In this document: positions 27,105 to 35,575 of the stretch, one piece after another
How positions within the stretch are numbered: the stretch's first letter is position 1
How the letters are laid out: every line of letters starts with the position of its first letter
DNA from: Natrinema altunense
Lineage (GTDB): Archaea; Halobacteriota; Halobacteria; Halobacteriales; Natrialbaceae
DNA length: 64,000 nt
Direction: 5' to 3'
NCBI RefSeq assembly: GCF_000731985.1
Contig: NZ_JNCS01000008.1
Coordinates: 62,001-126,000 of the forward strand
Notes under the pieces: model-generated
Databases searched by the model: none
The model's input: only the letters and a program-made list of their open reading frames with translations
Told to the model about the DNA's origin: nothing
Translations under genes and position numbers: made by a program

Positions 27105-27311
27105 AGTATGCACCTCACGTTCCGTATCGGTATCTCGCCTGTTAAGTTTTGAGGAGTGAGACGATATCACACCTCATAAAGGCGCGGCCGTCCTGTCTCG
27201 TGATTTCCCGACACTTCGGTGAACGAACTACGGACTGCGTATTAAACCTTTCAGCAACGTCCTTCCGAGCGTCTTCCGTCGCGCAAGCGGGCGTGACAGT
27301 CCCGTCCCGAC

Positions 27312-27719
27312 TCACTCGAACTCCTTGTGGTGGGCGTGCTCGAGCCACTCCTCCAACGACGGTTGGTTCCAGTACCGCACCGTCTCGCTTCGTCGATCGT
27401 GTTCGAGGACTCCCGCGTCCTCGAGTTTCGGCAGGTGGACGTGCTGGAGTTCCAGTTGCACTCCCGTTCGTCGATCCATCGAATCGGAGTCGGCCGTCGA
27501 ACCCGTGGGCGACTCCCCGTCGGCGTCGTCACACGCCGTCGCCTCCTCGAGGGAAATGACGTTTTCGGTAAGGTTTTCGATCGTTGCGACGCCGTCCGGC
27601 CGGTCGTTGAGATCGTAGAGGACGTATCGCCGCCGACTGTTCGACAGCAGGTCGAAAACGAGGTCCAGCGACGGCGGTACGTCCGCTGTCAGTGCGGTCG
27701 CCCCCTCCTGTTCACGCAT
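27312..27719 (-). CDS. DUF7344-type winged-helix regulator
   Basis: A 135-residue haloarchaeal protein with a DUF7344-type winged helix-turn-helix: LDLVFDLLSNSRRRYVLYDL at about 18-37 is the signature first helix, and LQHVHLPKLEDAGVLEHDRRSETVRYW at about 91-117 the recognition helix and wing. Between them is a haloarchaeal acidic linker rich in Ala, Asp and Ser. Such proteins are thought to regulate transcription, but targets are unknown. The upstream region carries two perfect inverted repeats, one around a TATA-like sequence, so self-regulation is plausible. Confidence 0.8.
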   Translation of the reverse strand: MREQEGATALTADVPPSLDLVFDLLSNSRRRYVLYDLNDRPDGVATIENLTENVISLEEATACDDADGESPTGSTADSDSMDRRTGVQLELQHVHLPKLEDAGVLEHDRRSETVRYWNQPSLEEWLEHAHHKEFE

Positions 27720-27749
27720 CCACGAACCACCTACCGTGTGTTACCATTC

Positions 27750-27770
27750 GAAACCACCAAGAGTGGTTTC
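27750..27770. promoter_or_regulatory. Inverted repeat GAAACCAC-N5-GTGGTTTC
   Basis: A perfect 8-bp dyad with a five-base spacer, 31-51 nt upstream of the DUF7344-type gene. It could be an operator, or a hairpin in the mRNA leader if transcription starts further upstream. Confidence 0.5.
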
Positions 27771-27809
27771 AATAGCCGACACATTAGGCCTTACGTCTCC
27801 CTAGAAAAA

Positions 27810-27832
27810 TACCTGTGTTATATCCACAGGTA
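27810..27832. promoter_or_regulatory. Inverted repeat TACCTGTG-N7-CACAGGTA around a TATA-like sequence
   Basis: A perfect 8-bp dyad whose seven-base spacer reads TTATATC, so a bound regulator would cover the TATA element. It lies 91-113 nt upstream of the DUF7344-type gene. Confidence 0.5.
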
Positions 27833-28232
27833 AACACTGAGATTATAACCATCAAGTCGTTCCGCTCTCGTCTTCGAACGACCGGTGCTGAAAACCGTTG
27901 CGGCGGAAATACCGCGTTCGTTCCGGAACGACAACGCGTCCGATCGCGTGTCAGGCCGCCCGGAAGGGGCTGCCGAGTCGAGTTGTCGAGCCGTCGTTCC
28001 ATCCGGCCGCCACACTGAGGCGGCTCGGAACGCCGGCATTCGACCGGCCGTTCGCAGACGGCGACTGCGGCTCCGAACGCGAGACGAACGCAGGCACCCG
28101 ATCGAGAGATCGACTGTCCGTTCTGTCGGCACTCTCGAGCGAGTCCGTCGGAGAAGGTTCGATGAACCGACTCGGCCTCGTCGTCCCGCGGGCCGGTTGC
28201 CCACAAGCGGGGAGGCCGCTACTGCGGCGGCG
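27833..28232. other. Gene-poor spacer upstream of the regulator and downstream of ndk
   Basis: About 400 nt without a supportable gene. Open frames on both strands here are Arg-rich and lack any conserved pattern. No tRNA-like cloverleaf was found. Confidence 0.5.
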
Positions 28233-28697
28233 TTACTCGTAGAGCCACTCGGCGTCGTGCTGCTCGTAGTCGATCAGCTCGTCGTCGTCGAAGTGGATCG
28301 CGATCTCGCGTTCGTTCGCTCCCTCGTCCTCGTGGTCGGCCGCGTGAACGACGTTCCGGCCGAGATCGAGCGCGTAGTCGCCCCGGATCGTTCCGGGGGC
28401 GGCCTCGAGCGGGTCAGTCTCGCCGATCATCTGTCGGACCTGACGGGTCGCGTCCTGGCCCTCCCAGACCATCGGGACGACCGGTCCCGAGGTGATGAAG
28501 TCCACGAGGTCGTCGTAAAACGGCTTGTCCTCGTGTTCGCCGTAGTGTTCCTCCGCCCGTTCCCGAGGCATGTTCTCGACTTTGATACCGACGAGCTTGA
28601 GCCCGCGGTCCTCGAGTCGAGAGACGACTTCGCCTACGAGGCCGCGGGCGAAGGCGTCGGGCTTGACCATCACGAAAGTGCGTTCGTGATCGCTCAT
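28233..28697 (-). CDS. ndk: Nucleoside diphosphate kinase
   Basis: A 154-residue enzyme that moves the gamma-phosphate of ATP onto nucleoside diphosphates through a phosphohistidine. The N-terminal [19 protein letters not shown] segment with the nucleotide-binding Lys12, the helix hairpin, and the active-site histidine His118 in [18 protein letters not shown] are intact. Normal length with an acidic surface. It is last in the rpl7ae-rps28e-rpl24e-ndk operon and overlaps rpl24e by four bases. Confidence 0.97.
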   Translation of the reverse strand: MSDHERTFVMVKPDAFARGLVGEVVSRLEDRGLKLVGIKVENMPRERAEEHYGEHEDKPFYDDLVDFITSGPVVPMVWEGQDATRQVRQMIGETDPLEAAPGTIRGDYALDLGRNVVHAADHEDEGANEREIAIHFDDDELIDYEQHDAEWLYE

Positions 28698-29029
28698 GCC
28701 TCTTCAGCCTCGGTTTCGGCGTCTTCGGTTTCGTCGGTCTCCTCGACCGTCTCGTCACCGGCGGGCGCGTCCTCCTCGTCGTCGGCCGCGTCGGCCTCCG
28801 TTTCGAGGTCCTCCTCGTCGTCGGCAGGCGTGTCCGCCTGAGCGGGACCCTTGCCGCGACGACCCTCCTCGGTCCACTCGAGATCGCGCGGTTCGCGCCC
28901 GAGCTTGTAGTTCTTCTCCGCTTTGGAGTCGACGAAGTGGAGCACGGTGCCGTCGTTTTTGACGTACATGATGCCCGTGCCGGGTTCGATCTCTTCGCCC
29001 GTGTAGTCGCAGGTTCGTTTCTCGACCAT
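28694..29029 (-). CDS. rpl24e: 50S ribosomal protein L24e, zinc-ligand-poor form with acidic tail
   Basis: A 111-residue L24e. The core (residues 1-62) has the usual [17 protein letters not shown] strand pair and the [10 protein letters not shown] end. The classical protein binds zinc with four cysteines; here only Cys7 remains (RTCDYTGEE, and [10 protein letters not shown] in place of the two C-terminal cysteines), so no zinc site is possible. The last 45 residues are almost entirely Asp, Glu, Ala and Thr. It overlaps rps28e by one base and ndk by four. Confidence 0.93.
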   Translation of the reverse strand: MVEKRTCDYTGEEIEPGTGIMYVKNDGTVLHFVDSKAEKNYKLGREPRDLEWTEEGRRGKGPAQADTPADDEEDLETEADAADDEEDAPAGDETVEETDETEDAETEAEEA

Positions 29030-29253
29030 TATTGTCCTCCGATGGAGTCGGCCTCGCGAGCGGTCTCGCGAAGCTGGAGTACGTCCCCTTCGCGGACCGG
29101 CCCGAGGCAGTTACGGGTGATGATGCGTCCCTGGTTCTCGCCCTCCTTGATCCGGCATTTGACCTGCATGGCTTCGCCGTGCATGCCGGTCTTGCCGACG
29201 ACCTCGATGACCTCGGCGGGCGTCGAGCCGCTTTCTTCCTCTTCAGCACTCAT
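29029..29253 (-). CDS. rps28e: 30S ribosomal protein S28e
   Basis: A 74-residue small-subunit protein of archaea and eukaryotes, located near the mRNA exit channel. The OB-like core runs from [12 protein letters not shown] to [20 protein letters not shown], ending in the conserved ETAREA. A short acidic N-terminal extension ([10 protein letters not shown]) is typical of halophiles. It lies 11 nt downstream of rpl7ae and overlaps rpl24e by one base. Confidence 0.96.
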   Translation of the reverse strand: MSAEEEESGSTPAEVIEVVGKTGMHGEAMQVKCRIKEGENQGRIITRNCLGPVREGDVLQLRETAREADSIGGQ

Positions 29254-29264
29254 CTCTGATCACC

Positions 29265-29627
29265 TCAGTCGAGATCCTCGACCTTGTCGGCGATGTCCTC
29301 GACGTCGTCTGCTGCCTCACCGGCGTCGACGACCGCCGCAGCGGCCGAGCCGACCTCGAGGCCGGCGGCGTGGCCGACGTCGTCCTGGGTCTCGATGAAA
29401 ACAACGGGAATGCCTTTCTCCTCGGCGAGTTCGGGGAGATGCATGACGATCTCCTCCGGGGAGACGTCCTCGGCGACGTAGACGAGCTCGGCGTTGCCGC
29501 GCTCGATCGCCTTCGTGGTTTCGTTCGTTCCTTTCTTTACTCGTCCGGTGTCTCGTGCGACCTCGAGCGCCTCAAGCGCGTCGTCGGCGAGGTCGGCTGG
29601 GATGTCGGTGGTTACGTAAACTGACAT
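29265..29627 (-). CDS. rpl7ae: 50S ribosomal protein L7Ae / kink-turn RNA-binding protein
   Basis: A 120-residue L7Ae. Besides its place in the large subunit, archaeal L7Ae binds kink-turns in box C/D and H/ACA guide RNAs and in RNase P RNA. The RNA-binding segment [19 protein letters not shown] near 36-54 and the [15 protein letters not shown] and [13 protein letters not shown] loops are intact. It heads the four-gene operon. Its promoter appears to lie about 150 nt upstream, leaving a long structured leader that might allow self-regulation, as reported for L7Ae in other archaea. Confidence 0.96.
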   Translation of the reverse strand: MSVYVTTDIPADLADDALEALEVARDTGRVKKGTNETTKAIERGNAELVYVAEDVSPEEIVMHLPELAEEKGIPVVFIETQDDVGHAAGLEVGSAAAAVVDAGEAADDVEDIADKVEDLD

Positions 29628-29790
29628 TGGTTGTTCACCTCTCCTACACGTGGGCTCGCGCTCCCCTGCCGTCCGGGCACTGGGTACCCGTGCCGGGCCG
29701 ATCCCGGCGGAAGTCCTGTGAAGCTAGGAGCATCATCAACCCCGCGTAGGGTGTACACTCGAATAGCGCTGCCCCCCTTAAAAGCGTGTT
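29628..29790 (-). promoter_or_regulatory. rpl7ae promoter and long structured leader
   Basis: A TATA-like CTTTTAAG (plus 29777-29784) is 150 nt before the rpl7ae ATG, implying a leader of roughly 125 nt, unusual where most genes are leaderless. In the leader, plus 29675-29693 can form a GC-rich hairpin (GGCAC-GGGTACCC-A-GTGCC on the mRNA), and near its 5' end there is a UUGAUGA sequence resembling box C. The stretch 29791-29950, towards the oleate hydratase gene, holds no gene. Confidence 0.4.
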
Positions 29791-29950
29791 CAAACGGATG
29801 GCGAAGTGAGACACTTCCGCACGGGCCGGATCGTTCCGGATCTACGTACTGTTCGGATCGGTGTCAGTATTCGGCGGTCGTATTCGATCGGCCCGACCGA
29901 AACGGGTTCCACACCGACGACGCTGCCGAGGAGCAACCGGGCTCGAAAGC

Positions 29951-31549
29951 TTATCTGAACGCGGCTTTCGCGGCTTCGACGAGGACCTCGGGTTCGTACT
30001 GATGGGTACTCACCGGCGGGACATCCCGGTCCACGTCCAGCAGGTCGTAGACGGCAGTCATCGCGGACCGCACCGAATACTCGACGGTGAACACCACGTC
30101 CCGGGGCTGCTCGGCGAACTGTCCGATAAACGCCAAGTTGTTCGATCCCGGTGGGACGACGTCCGGCCGGTCGCCGGCGGTCCGCGGCATGAAGTGGCTC
30201 GTGATAAACGGCATGTTGCAGGGGATACAGTTCGCGTCCTCGAGAACGGACGGGAGTTCGTCGAGGTAACCGAGGTGGTAACAGAGTTCCTCGAGGATCT
30301 CCTCGCCGGTACAGTCTTCCATCTTTTTCTCGACGTGATTCCCCTCCTCTTCGGGGAACAGCCCGTATCCCCAGAAGACCTTCACGTCGTCGGGCTGGTC
30401 CGCGAAGTGGGGCTGGGCGGCGACGACGATGGACATCAACCAGTTCGACTCGGTGAAGGTGATCAACCCGTTTCCGGGCGCTTCGCCGGTGACCTCGACG
30501 ATGTGCTCGAGGAGGTCGGGCTCGTGGAGCGTGACGGTGTACGACGGCCACTTCGTCTCCGGAACGTTGTCGGCGAACGCCGACGGTGTCCCGAACTCGG
30601 GGTTGTCCTCGACGATGTTCTTCCACAGTTCGAAGGACGCCCCCGTCGTGTTCAGTTCGGGCGCTTCGGTCATCGATCCGAGATCCGAGCCGTCGGTCAT
30701 CGACCCGTTGGTCACGAAGACGAGGTCGGTCGGATCGACGTCGATCGTCTCGGTGGACCCGTCCGACTCGTAGTGGATCGTTTCGACGGTCTTTCCCTCG
30801 CGGCCGGGTACGATATCCATGTCCGTCACTTCACAGCCGCTCCGGAACTCGACGCCGTGGTCTTCCAGCCACCGCCGAATGGGTCGGACCATCGAGTCGT
30901 ACTGGTTGTACTTGGTCCGGTGGATCCCCTCCATGGTGTTCAGCCGGGGAAACTCGTGCATGAAACGGTGCATGTACCGACGCATCTCCGCGACGCTGTG
31001 CCAGGGCTGGAAGGCGAACGTCGTGGCCCAGATGTACCAGAACGGCGTCTCGAAGAACGAGTCCGAAAACCACTCTTCGATCCGCGTGTCACCCAGTTGT
31101 GCCTCGGGTGTCAACGCCAGTTGGAGTAACGAGAGTCGATGGTCCATTTCGAACCCGTACGACGAAACGTCGAGCACCTCCTGCTCGTCGCCCAGCAACC
31201 GTGCGACGGCGTACGTCTGGTGTGTCTCGTTGAACTCGTCCATCACGTCCTTGACCGACCGTTCCCGGTCCTCGAGCGACGGGATCGACTCCAACAGATC
31301 CCACGTACATTCGTAGGTCGGATAGTTGAACATCCGGCCGCCGCGAATGACGTACCCCTCCTCCGGCGAGCCGGCCCCGTCGAGCGCCCCGCCCATCACG
31401 TCCAGTTTCTCCAGCACGTGGACGTTCTCGCCCGGCAGTTCGCTGTCGCGAACGAGGAACGCGGCCCCGGCGAGGGAGGCGATCCCGCCGCCGACGAAGT
31501 ATGCCTCCCGGTCGGAGCCGTCCCGCCGTCGGGTCCCGTCGTTACTCAT
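29951..31549 (-). CDS. ohyA: Oleate hydratase (FAD-dependent, MCRA family)
   Basis: A 532-residue member of the myosin-cross-reactive-antigen family, which adds water to the double bond of unsaturated fatty acids to give hydroxy acids and needs FAD. The N-terminal dinucleotide loop is YFVGGGIASLAGAAFL (about 17-32), followed by EKLDVMGGALDGAG and RGGRMFNYPTYEC, all diagnostic. The C-terminal FIGQFAEQPRDVVFTVEYSVRSAM near 490 closes the FAD domain. Haloarchaea have ether isoprenoid lipids, so the substrate is more likely exogenous fatty acid. A strong palindrome and a short overlapping upstream ORF precede the gene. Confidence 0.93.
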   Translation of the reverse strand: MSNDGTRRRDGSDREAYFVGGGIASLAGAAFLVRDSELPGENVHVLEKLDVMGGALDGAGSPEEGYVIRGGRMFNYPTYECTWDLLESIPSLEDRERSVKDVMDEFNETHQTYAVARLLGDEQEVLDVSSYGFEMDHRLSLLQLALTPEAQLGDTRIEEWFSDSFFETPFWYIWATTFAFQPWHSVAEMRRYMHRFMHEFPRLNTMEGIHRTKYNQYDSMVRPIRRWLEDHGVEFRSGCEVTDMDIVPGREGKTVETIHYESDGSTETIDVDPTDLVFVTNGSMTDGSDLGSMTEAPELNTTGASFELWKNIVEDNPEFGTPSAFADNVPETKWPSYTVTLHEPDLLEHIVEVTGEAPGNGLITFTESNWLMSIVVAAQPHFADQPDDVKVFWGYGLFPEEEGNHVEKKMEDCTGEEILEELCYHLGYLDELPSVLEDANCIPCNMPFITSHFMPRTAGDRPDVVPPGSNNLAFIGQFAEQPRDVVFTVEYSVRSAMTAVYDLLDVDRDVPPVSTHQYEPEVLVEAAKAAFR

Positions 31550-31625
31550 GCGACTCGTCCTCCGTGCTCTCGCCCGTCGTTTCGGTGTGTCGGTGTGGCC
31601 AGTACGCTTTCGTGTTGGTGTCCAT
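31542..31625 (-). CDS. Possible 27-residue peptide overlapping the start of the oleate hydratase gene
   Basis: ATG 31623-31625 to TAA 31542-31544 encodes 27 residues, hydrophilic and Thr/Glu/His rich (begins MDTNTKAYWPHRH). Its stop falls inside the first three codons of ohyA, an eight-base overlap, and third positions are mostly G or C. It may be a genuine leader peptide that couples translation of ohyA, or a chance frame in a high-GC leader. Confidence 0.3.
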   Translation of the reverse strand: MDTNTKAYWPHRHTETTGESTEDESHE

Positions 31626-31854
31626 CGCGAATCACATTAAGACAGTTGACACGAGCGGTATTGAATACGGTCCGTGATTCTCACGGACCTGAAATCATAA
31701 ATCGATTATATATTTTCGGAGTCGACCGTCCTAATCGGCAGCGCCTCTCTGCAGCGTTTCACCGGCTCGGTAGCCGCACGACGGCCGTCGCCGGTCCCGG
31801 CGGCGGGGTCCGCGCATGCGAGATTAATTATATGCGAGCACACAAAGCGGCCCT
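31550..31854. promoter_or_regulatory. Divergent promoter region between ohyA and tmcA with a 9-bp palindrome
   Basis: A 305-nt spacer. A perfect inverted repeat GGTCCGTGA-TTC-TCACGGACC lies at 31669-31689, next to an AT-rich block (31690-31715). For tmcA a TATA box ATTAATTATATG is at 31823-31834, about 21-32 nt before its ATG. For ohyA the best TATA candidate (CTTAATGTG on the minus strand) is near 31634-31642. The palindrome is likelier to act on ohyA. Confidence 0.5.
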
Positions 31855-34143
31855 ATGAACGCGGATGCGGATGTCGTTTCACTCGCACGGGCACTCCACG
31901 CGGAAGCCGAGCGTGCCAACGAGCGACGGATGCTGGTTCTTGCGGGCAGCCGGAACCGCGGCTACGATCGTCTCGAGTCGATCCTCGATGCCCTCCCGGT
32001 CCCGATCACCGGCACGACGCTCGTCGGACCCGAGGATCGACTCCGGTGTGAACAGCGCCGACAGGTCGACGCGAGCGACCTCCTCGGGACCACGCGGGAC
32101 GTCATCGCTGTCGACGGTCACGACGAACTCCAGCCGAACGCGCTCGGCAAAGTCACCGGCGCGGTCGACGGCGGTGGCCTCCTCGTCTTGCTGACGCCGC
32201 CGCTCGAGGCGTGGCCGGAGCGCCGCGGTGCGTTCGCCGACTCGCTGGCCGTCCCCCCATTCGACCTGGACGACGTTACGGGGCGATTCAAACGCCGCCT
32301 CGTCCGGACGCTGCGGGCCCATCGTGGCATCGCGATCGTCGACCTCGAACGGGACCGATGCGAGGCCGACGGACTCACCGACCCGGCCCCGCGGCTGGCG
32401 ACGGAGCCCCCGACTCCGCCCTCGGACCACCGGTTTCCGACCGCCGCCTACGAGGCGTGTCTCACGGCCGATCAGGTCGACGCCGTCGCCGCCTTCGAGT
32501 CGCTTCGCGGGACCGAGCGGGCCGTCGTGCTCGAGGCCGATCGCGGCCGCGGGAAGTCGAGCGCCGCCGGGCTGGCCGCGGGAGCGGTCGCCCTCGACGG
32601 CGAGGACGTGCTGGTAACCGCTCCCGCCGCCCGGAACGTCGCGGAACTGTTCGATCGCGCGGGAGCGCTCTGTGAGCGACTCGGGGGTGACGCCGCGACC
32701 GTCGATTCCCGTCAGATCGAGACGGCCGCCGGCGGTTCGATCGAATTCCGCGAGCCGACCGCGGCCGTCGACACCCTCGAGTCGGCCGACATCGTCATCG
32801 TCGACGAGGCCGCGGCATTGCCAGTCGCGACGCTCGAGTCGCTGCTCGCGGCCGACCGGATCGCCTTCGCGACGACAATCCACGGCTACGAGGGCGCGGG
32901 GCGGGGCTTCTCGGTCCGATTCCGGGACCGACTCGCAGAGAGCGATCACGCGGTCACCGACTGTACGCTGGTCGAGCCGATCCGGTACGCGGCGGGCGAC
33001 CCCGTAGAGGTGTGGGCCTTCCGCGCACTGTTGCTCGACGCCCGGCCGCCGGTCGACCAGCTCGTGACCGACGCCACGCCCGAGACGGTCGAGTACCGGC
33101 GACTCGAGCCCGACGCGCTGCTCGCGGACGAGCGACTGCTCCGAGAGGCGTTCGGCCTGCTCGTCCTCGCCCACTACCGGACCGAACCGAACGACCTCGC
33201 GCGCCTGCTCGATGCACCCAACCTCACTGCCCGCGCGTTACTCCACGACGGCCACGTCGTTAGCGTCGCCTTGCTCGCTCGCGAGGGGGGCCTGCCCGCG
33301 GACACTCGCGCGATGATGTACGAGGGCGGCCGCGTCCGCGGCAACATGCTCCCGGACGTGCTGACGAGCCAGTTGCGCGACGAGGCGGCGAGCGAACTCG
33401 TCGGCCGTCGCGTCGTCCGGATCGCAACCCACCACGCGGCCCGCTCGCGGGGCTTCGGCTCGCACCTGCTCGAGCGCATCCGCACGGAGTTCGCCGCCGG
33501 GAGCGGTGACGACGACGACGCCGCCGGCGTCGACTGGCTGGGAACCGGCTTCGGCGCGACGCCCGGCCTCCTCGAGTTCTGGCGCGAGAACGACTACCGG
33601 ACGGTCCACGTCTCGACGACGCGCAACGACGCCAGCGGCGAGTACTCCGCGCTCATGCTCGCGCCGACAAGCGACGAGGGCCGGGCGCTTCACGACCGGC
33701 ACGCCGACTGGTTCGTCCGCCGGGTCGCCGCGCTCAGTTCGGACGCGCTCGACGACCTCGCGCCCGACGTCGCTCGAGCGCTCCTCCGAAGCGTCGACGC
33801 CGACGCCGGCCCGCCGCTCTCGATAACGGCCCACGAGTGGCGGGTCGTCGCGGGTGCCGCCTACGGCCCGGGACTGTTCGACGTCGATCCCGGGCCGTTC
33901 AGGGACCTCGTCGTCCGCTACCTCGTCGACGATCCCGACACCGTCTCCCTGACGGACCGCGAGGAGCGGTTGCTGGTCCTGCGTGCCCTCCAGGGCCACG
34001 GCTGGGAGACGGTCGCGGACCGCCTCGGGTACCACTCCACGGGACAGTGTATGCGGGCGCTCGGCGACGCGTTCTGTCCGCTGGTCGACCACTACGGACC
34101 CGACGCGGCGCTCGAGGTGCGAGCGCGATTCGTCGACGAGTAA
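31855..34143 (+). CDS. tmcA: tRNA(Met) cytidine acetyltransferase TmcA
   Basis: A 762-residue RNA acetyltransferase that forms N4-acetylcytidine in RNA, using acetyl-CoA and ATP. Domain order: N-terminal TmcA domain (1-180); RNA-helicase-like ATPase with Walker A ADRGRGKSS at 228-236 and Walker B IVIVDEAAALP near 312-322; a GNAT domain at about 440-610 with acetyl-CoA loop HHAARSRGFGSHLL; and a C-terminal tRNA-binding domain (about 620-762). Length matches archaeal homologues. It is monocistronic, with its own TATA box 21-32 nt before the start codon. Confidence 0.95.
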   Translation: MNADADVVSLARALHAEAERANERRMLVLAGSRNRGYDRLESILDALPVPITGTTLVGPEDRLRCEQRRQVDASDLLGTTRDVIAVDGHDELQPNALGKVTGAVDGGGLLVLLTPPLEAWPERRGAFADSLAVPPFDLDDVTGRFKRRLVRTLRAHRGIAIVDLERDRCEADGLTDPAPRLATEPPTPPSDHRFPTAAYEACLTADQVDAVAAFESLRGTERAVVLEADRGRGKSSAAGLAAGAVALDGEDVLVTAPAARNVAELFDRAGALCERLGGDAATVDSRQIETAAGGSIEFREPTAAVDTLESADIVIVDEAAALPVATLESLLAADRIAFATTIHGYEGAGRGFSVRFRDRLAESDHAVTDCTLVEPIRYAAGDPVEVWAFRALLLDARPPVDQLVTDATPETVEYRRLEPDALLADERLLREAFGLLVLAHYRTEPNDLARLLDAPNLTARALLHDGHVVSVALLAREGGLPADTRAMMYEGGRVRGNMLPDVLTSQLRDEAASELVGRRVVRIATHHAARSRGFGSHLLERIRTEFAAGSGDDDDAAGVDWLGTGFGATPGLLEFWRENDYRTVHVSTTRNDASGEYSALMLAPTSDEGRALHDRHADWFVRRVAALSSDALDDLAPDVARALLRSVDADAGPPLSITAHEWRVVAGAAYGPGLFDVDPGPFRDLVVRYLVDDPDTVSLTDREERLLVLRALQGHGWETVADRLGYHSTGQCMRALGDAFCPLVDHYGPDAALEVRARFVDE

Positions 34144-34229
34144 TCGCCCGTGGCCGTCCGAACCGGAACGCGGCAGGCAGTGGCGCACGCCGATTGCGGT
34201 GTGCCGCTGGCTCCATCTCGAGCGCCGGC

Positions 34230-34970
34230 TCAGAACAGCCGTCGGAGCAGCCACTCCGGAGCGAGAGCCACGAGCCACGCGATGGCCCGCCATCGCCGCG
34301 TCACGTAGGCGTGAGCCCGCTTGTGACGGATCGCTCGAGCGATCTGCTCGGCTGCCGTCTCGGGCGAACACTCCCAGAAGCCGCCAAGCGAGAGCTTAGT
34401 GTCGACGAACCCCGGCTCGATGGTCGTGATCGTCACGTCGGTGTCCCGATCACCCACTCGATAGCGAAGTCCCTCGAGATACCTCGAGACGTAGGCCTTG
34501 GAGGCGTTGTACGCCGGCGCGTCGCCGTTACCGACGTGGGCCGCGACCGACGAAATCCCCACGAGATGGCCGTCGGTCCCGCTTGCGGTCCCCGACTCGC
34601 GCTCGAAGTAGGTCATCGCCGCCGTTGCGAGGGCGGTAAAACCGCCCACGTTGACGGCGACCGTCTGCCGTTCGGGCTCCCACTCGAGGTCCGGATTGAC
34701 TGTCGCGACCCCGGCGCTGATAACGACGAGGTCGACCGACGGCATCGCCTCGGCCAGTTCGAAAAAGCGGTCTCGAGCCTCCGCGGAGTCGGTGACATCC
34801 ATCGCCGCGACGTACGATTTGGTCGGCAGGTCCGCGCCGACCTCCTGCAGTCGCTCCATCCGCCGTGCCGTCAGGCCGATCTCGTAGCCGTCCGCCGCGA
34901 GTCGCCGGGCCAGCGCTTCCCCGATGCCCGACGACGCGCCGACGATGATCGCACCGCGAGCGTTTGCCAT
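34230..34970 (-). CDS. Short-chain dehydrogenase/reductase
   Basis: A 246-residue classical SDR using NAD(P)H. The cofactor loop is GASSGIGEA at about 11-19, the NAG-type motif is ISAGVAT near 88, and the catalytic tetrad shows Ser in GISSVAAHVG and Tyr/Lys in YNASKAYVS. The C-terminal 30 residues (RRWRAIAWLVALAPEWLLRRLF) are amphipathic or membrane-associating. Substrate unknown. Start ATG 34970 is used because the eight extra residues of the longer frame are not conserved. It is convergent with tmcA. Confidence 0.92.
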   Translation of the reverse strand: MANARGAIIVGASSGIGEALARRLAADGYEIGLTARRMERLQEVGADLPTKSYVAAMDVTDSAEARDRFFELAEAMPSVDLVVISAGVATVNPDLEWEPERQTVAVNVGGFTALATAAMTYFERESGTASGTDGHLVGISSVAAHVGNGDAPAYNASKAYVSRYLEGLRYRVGDRDTDVTITTIEPGFVDTKLSLGGFWECSPETAAEQIARAIRHKRAHAYVTRRWRAIAWLVALAPEWLLRRLF

Positions 34971-35046
34971 AGCCACACGTTCGGAGGGAGCCACCTAATG
35001 CTACTGAAGGCGGTAGGCCTTTGCCGCGGTCAGTCGTGCCCCCGAT

Positions 35047-35532
35047 ATGGTCGATGCCGTTCTCGTCGTCGCCATCGCGTTGCTCGTGGGGGCAATCGTC
35101 GGCGCAGCCGTCCCGATGGTGCCAAGCGGCCTGCTCTCGCTGGCTGGCCTCGTCGTCTACTGGGTGGGAGCCGGAGCCGCGGAACTGAGCGCGCTCACCT
35201 TCGCCGTCCTCGTCTTCATCGCCGTCGTCACCGCCCTCGTAGAGTTCTTCGGCGGCTCGATCGCTGCCCGGGCCGGCGGCGCGTCCTGGCTGACCACCGC
35301 CGTCGCCGCCGTCGTCGGTCTCCTCTTGATGGTCGTCACCGGCCCGCTGGGGCTGCTCGCCGGCCTCTTCGGGACCGTTTTCGCCCTCGAGTTCGTCCGA
35401 AAGGGGGAACTCGAGGGCAGCGCGCGCTCGGCGGTCTACACGACCGTCGGGACCCTGGCGTCGACGGCGGTCCAGGTCCTGCTGACGGCGTCGATCCTGC
35501 TCGGGTTCGTCGTCGCCGTTTTCCTGCTCTGA
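35047..35532 (+). CDS. DUF456 family membrane protein
   Basis: A 161-residue membrane protein of the DUF456 family with glycine zipper-like helices. Hydrophobic segments lie at about 3-25, 28-44, 50-68, 82-108 and 135-161. The VPSGLLSLAGLVVYWVG and VALVEFFGG-like ALVEFFGGSIAARAGGAS segments are characteristic of the family. Function not established. It is divergent from the SDR gene and followed 43 nt later by a tiny Cys-containing protein gene on the same strand. Confidence 0.85.
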   Translation: MVDAVLVVAIALLVGAIVGAAVPMVPSGLLSLAGLVVYWVGAGAAELSALTFAVLVFIAVVTALVEFFGGSIAARAGGASWLTTAVAAVVGLLLMVVTGPLGLLAGLFGTVFALEFVRKGELEGSARSAVYTTVGTLASTAVQVLLTASILLGFVVAVFLL

Positions 35533-35575
35533 GCACCGGAAAGACTGAATCCGCGAGCGGCGTTTACGCGACCGA

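Noticed and set aside
27784..28206. Minus-strand 140-codon frame between the regulator and ndk
   Set aside because: Arg/Ser-rich composition, no acidic bias and no motif; overlaps the inverted repeat and TATA-like region of the regulator gene.
29715..29735. Box C/D guide RNA in the rpl7ae leader
   Set aside because: A box C-like UUGAUGA is present, but I could find no box D (CUGA) at a suitable distance.
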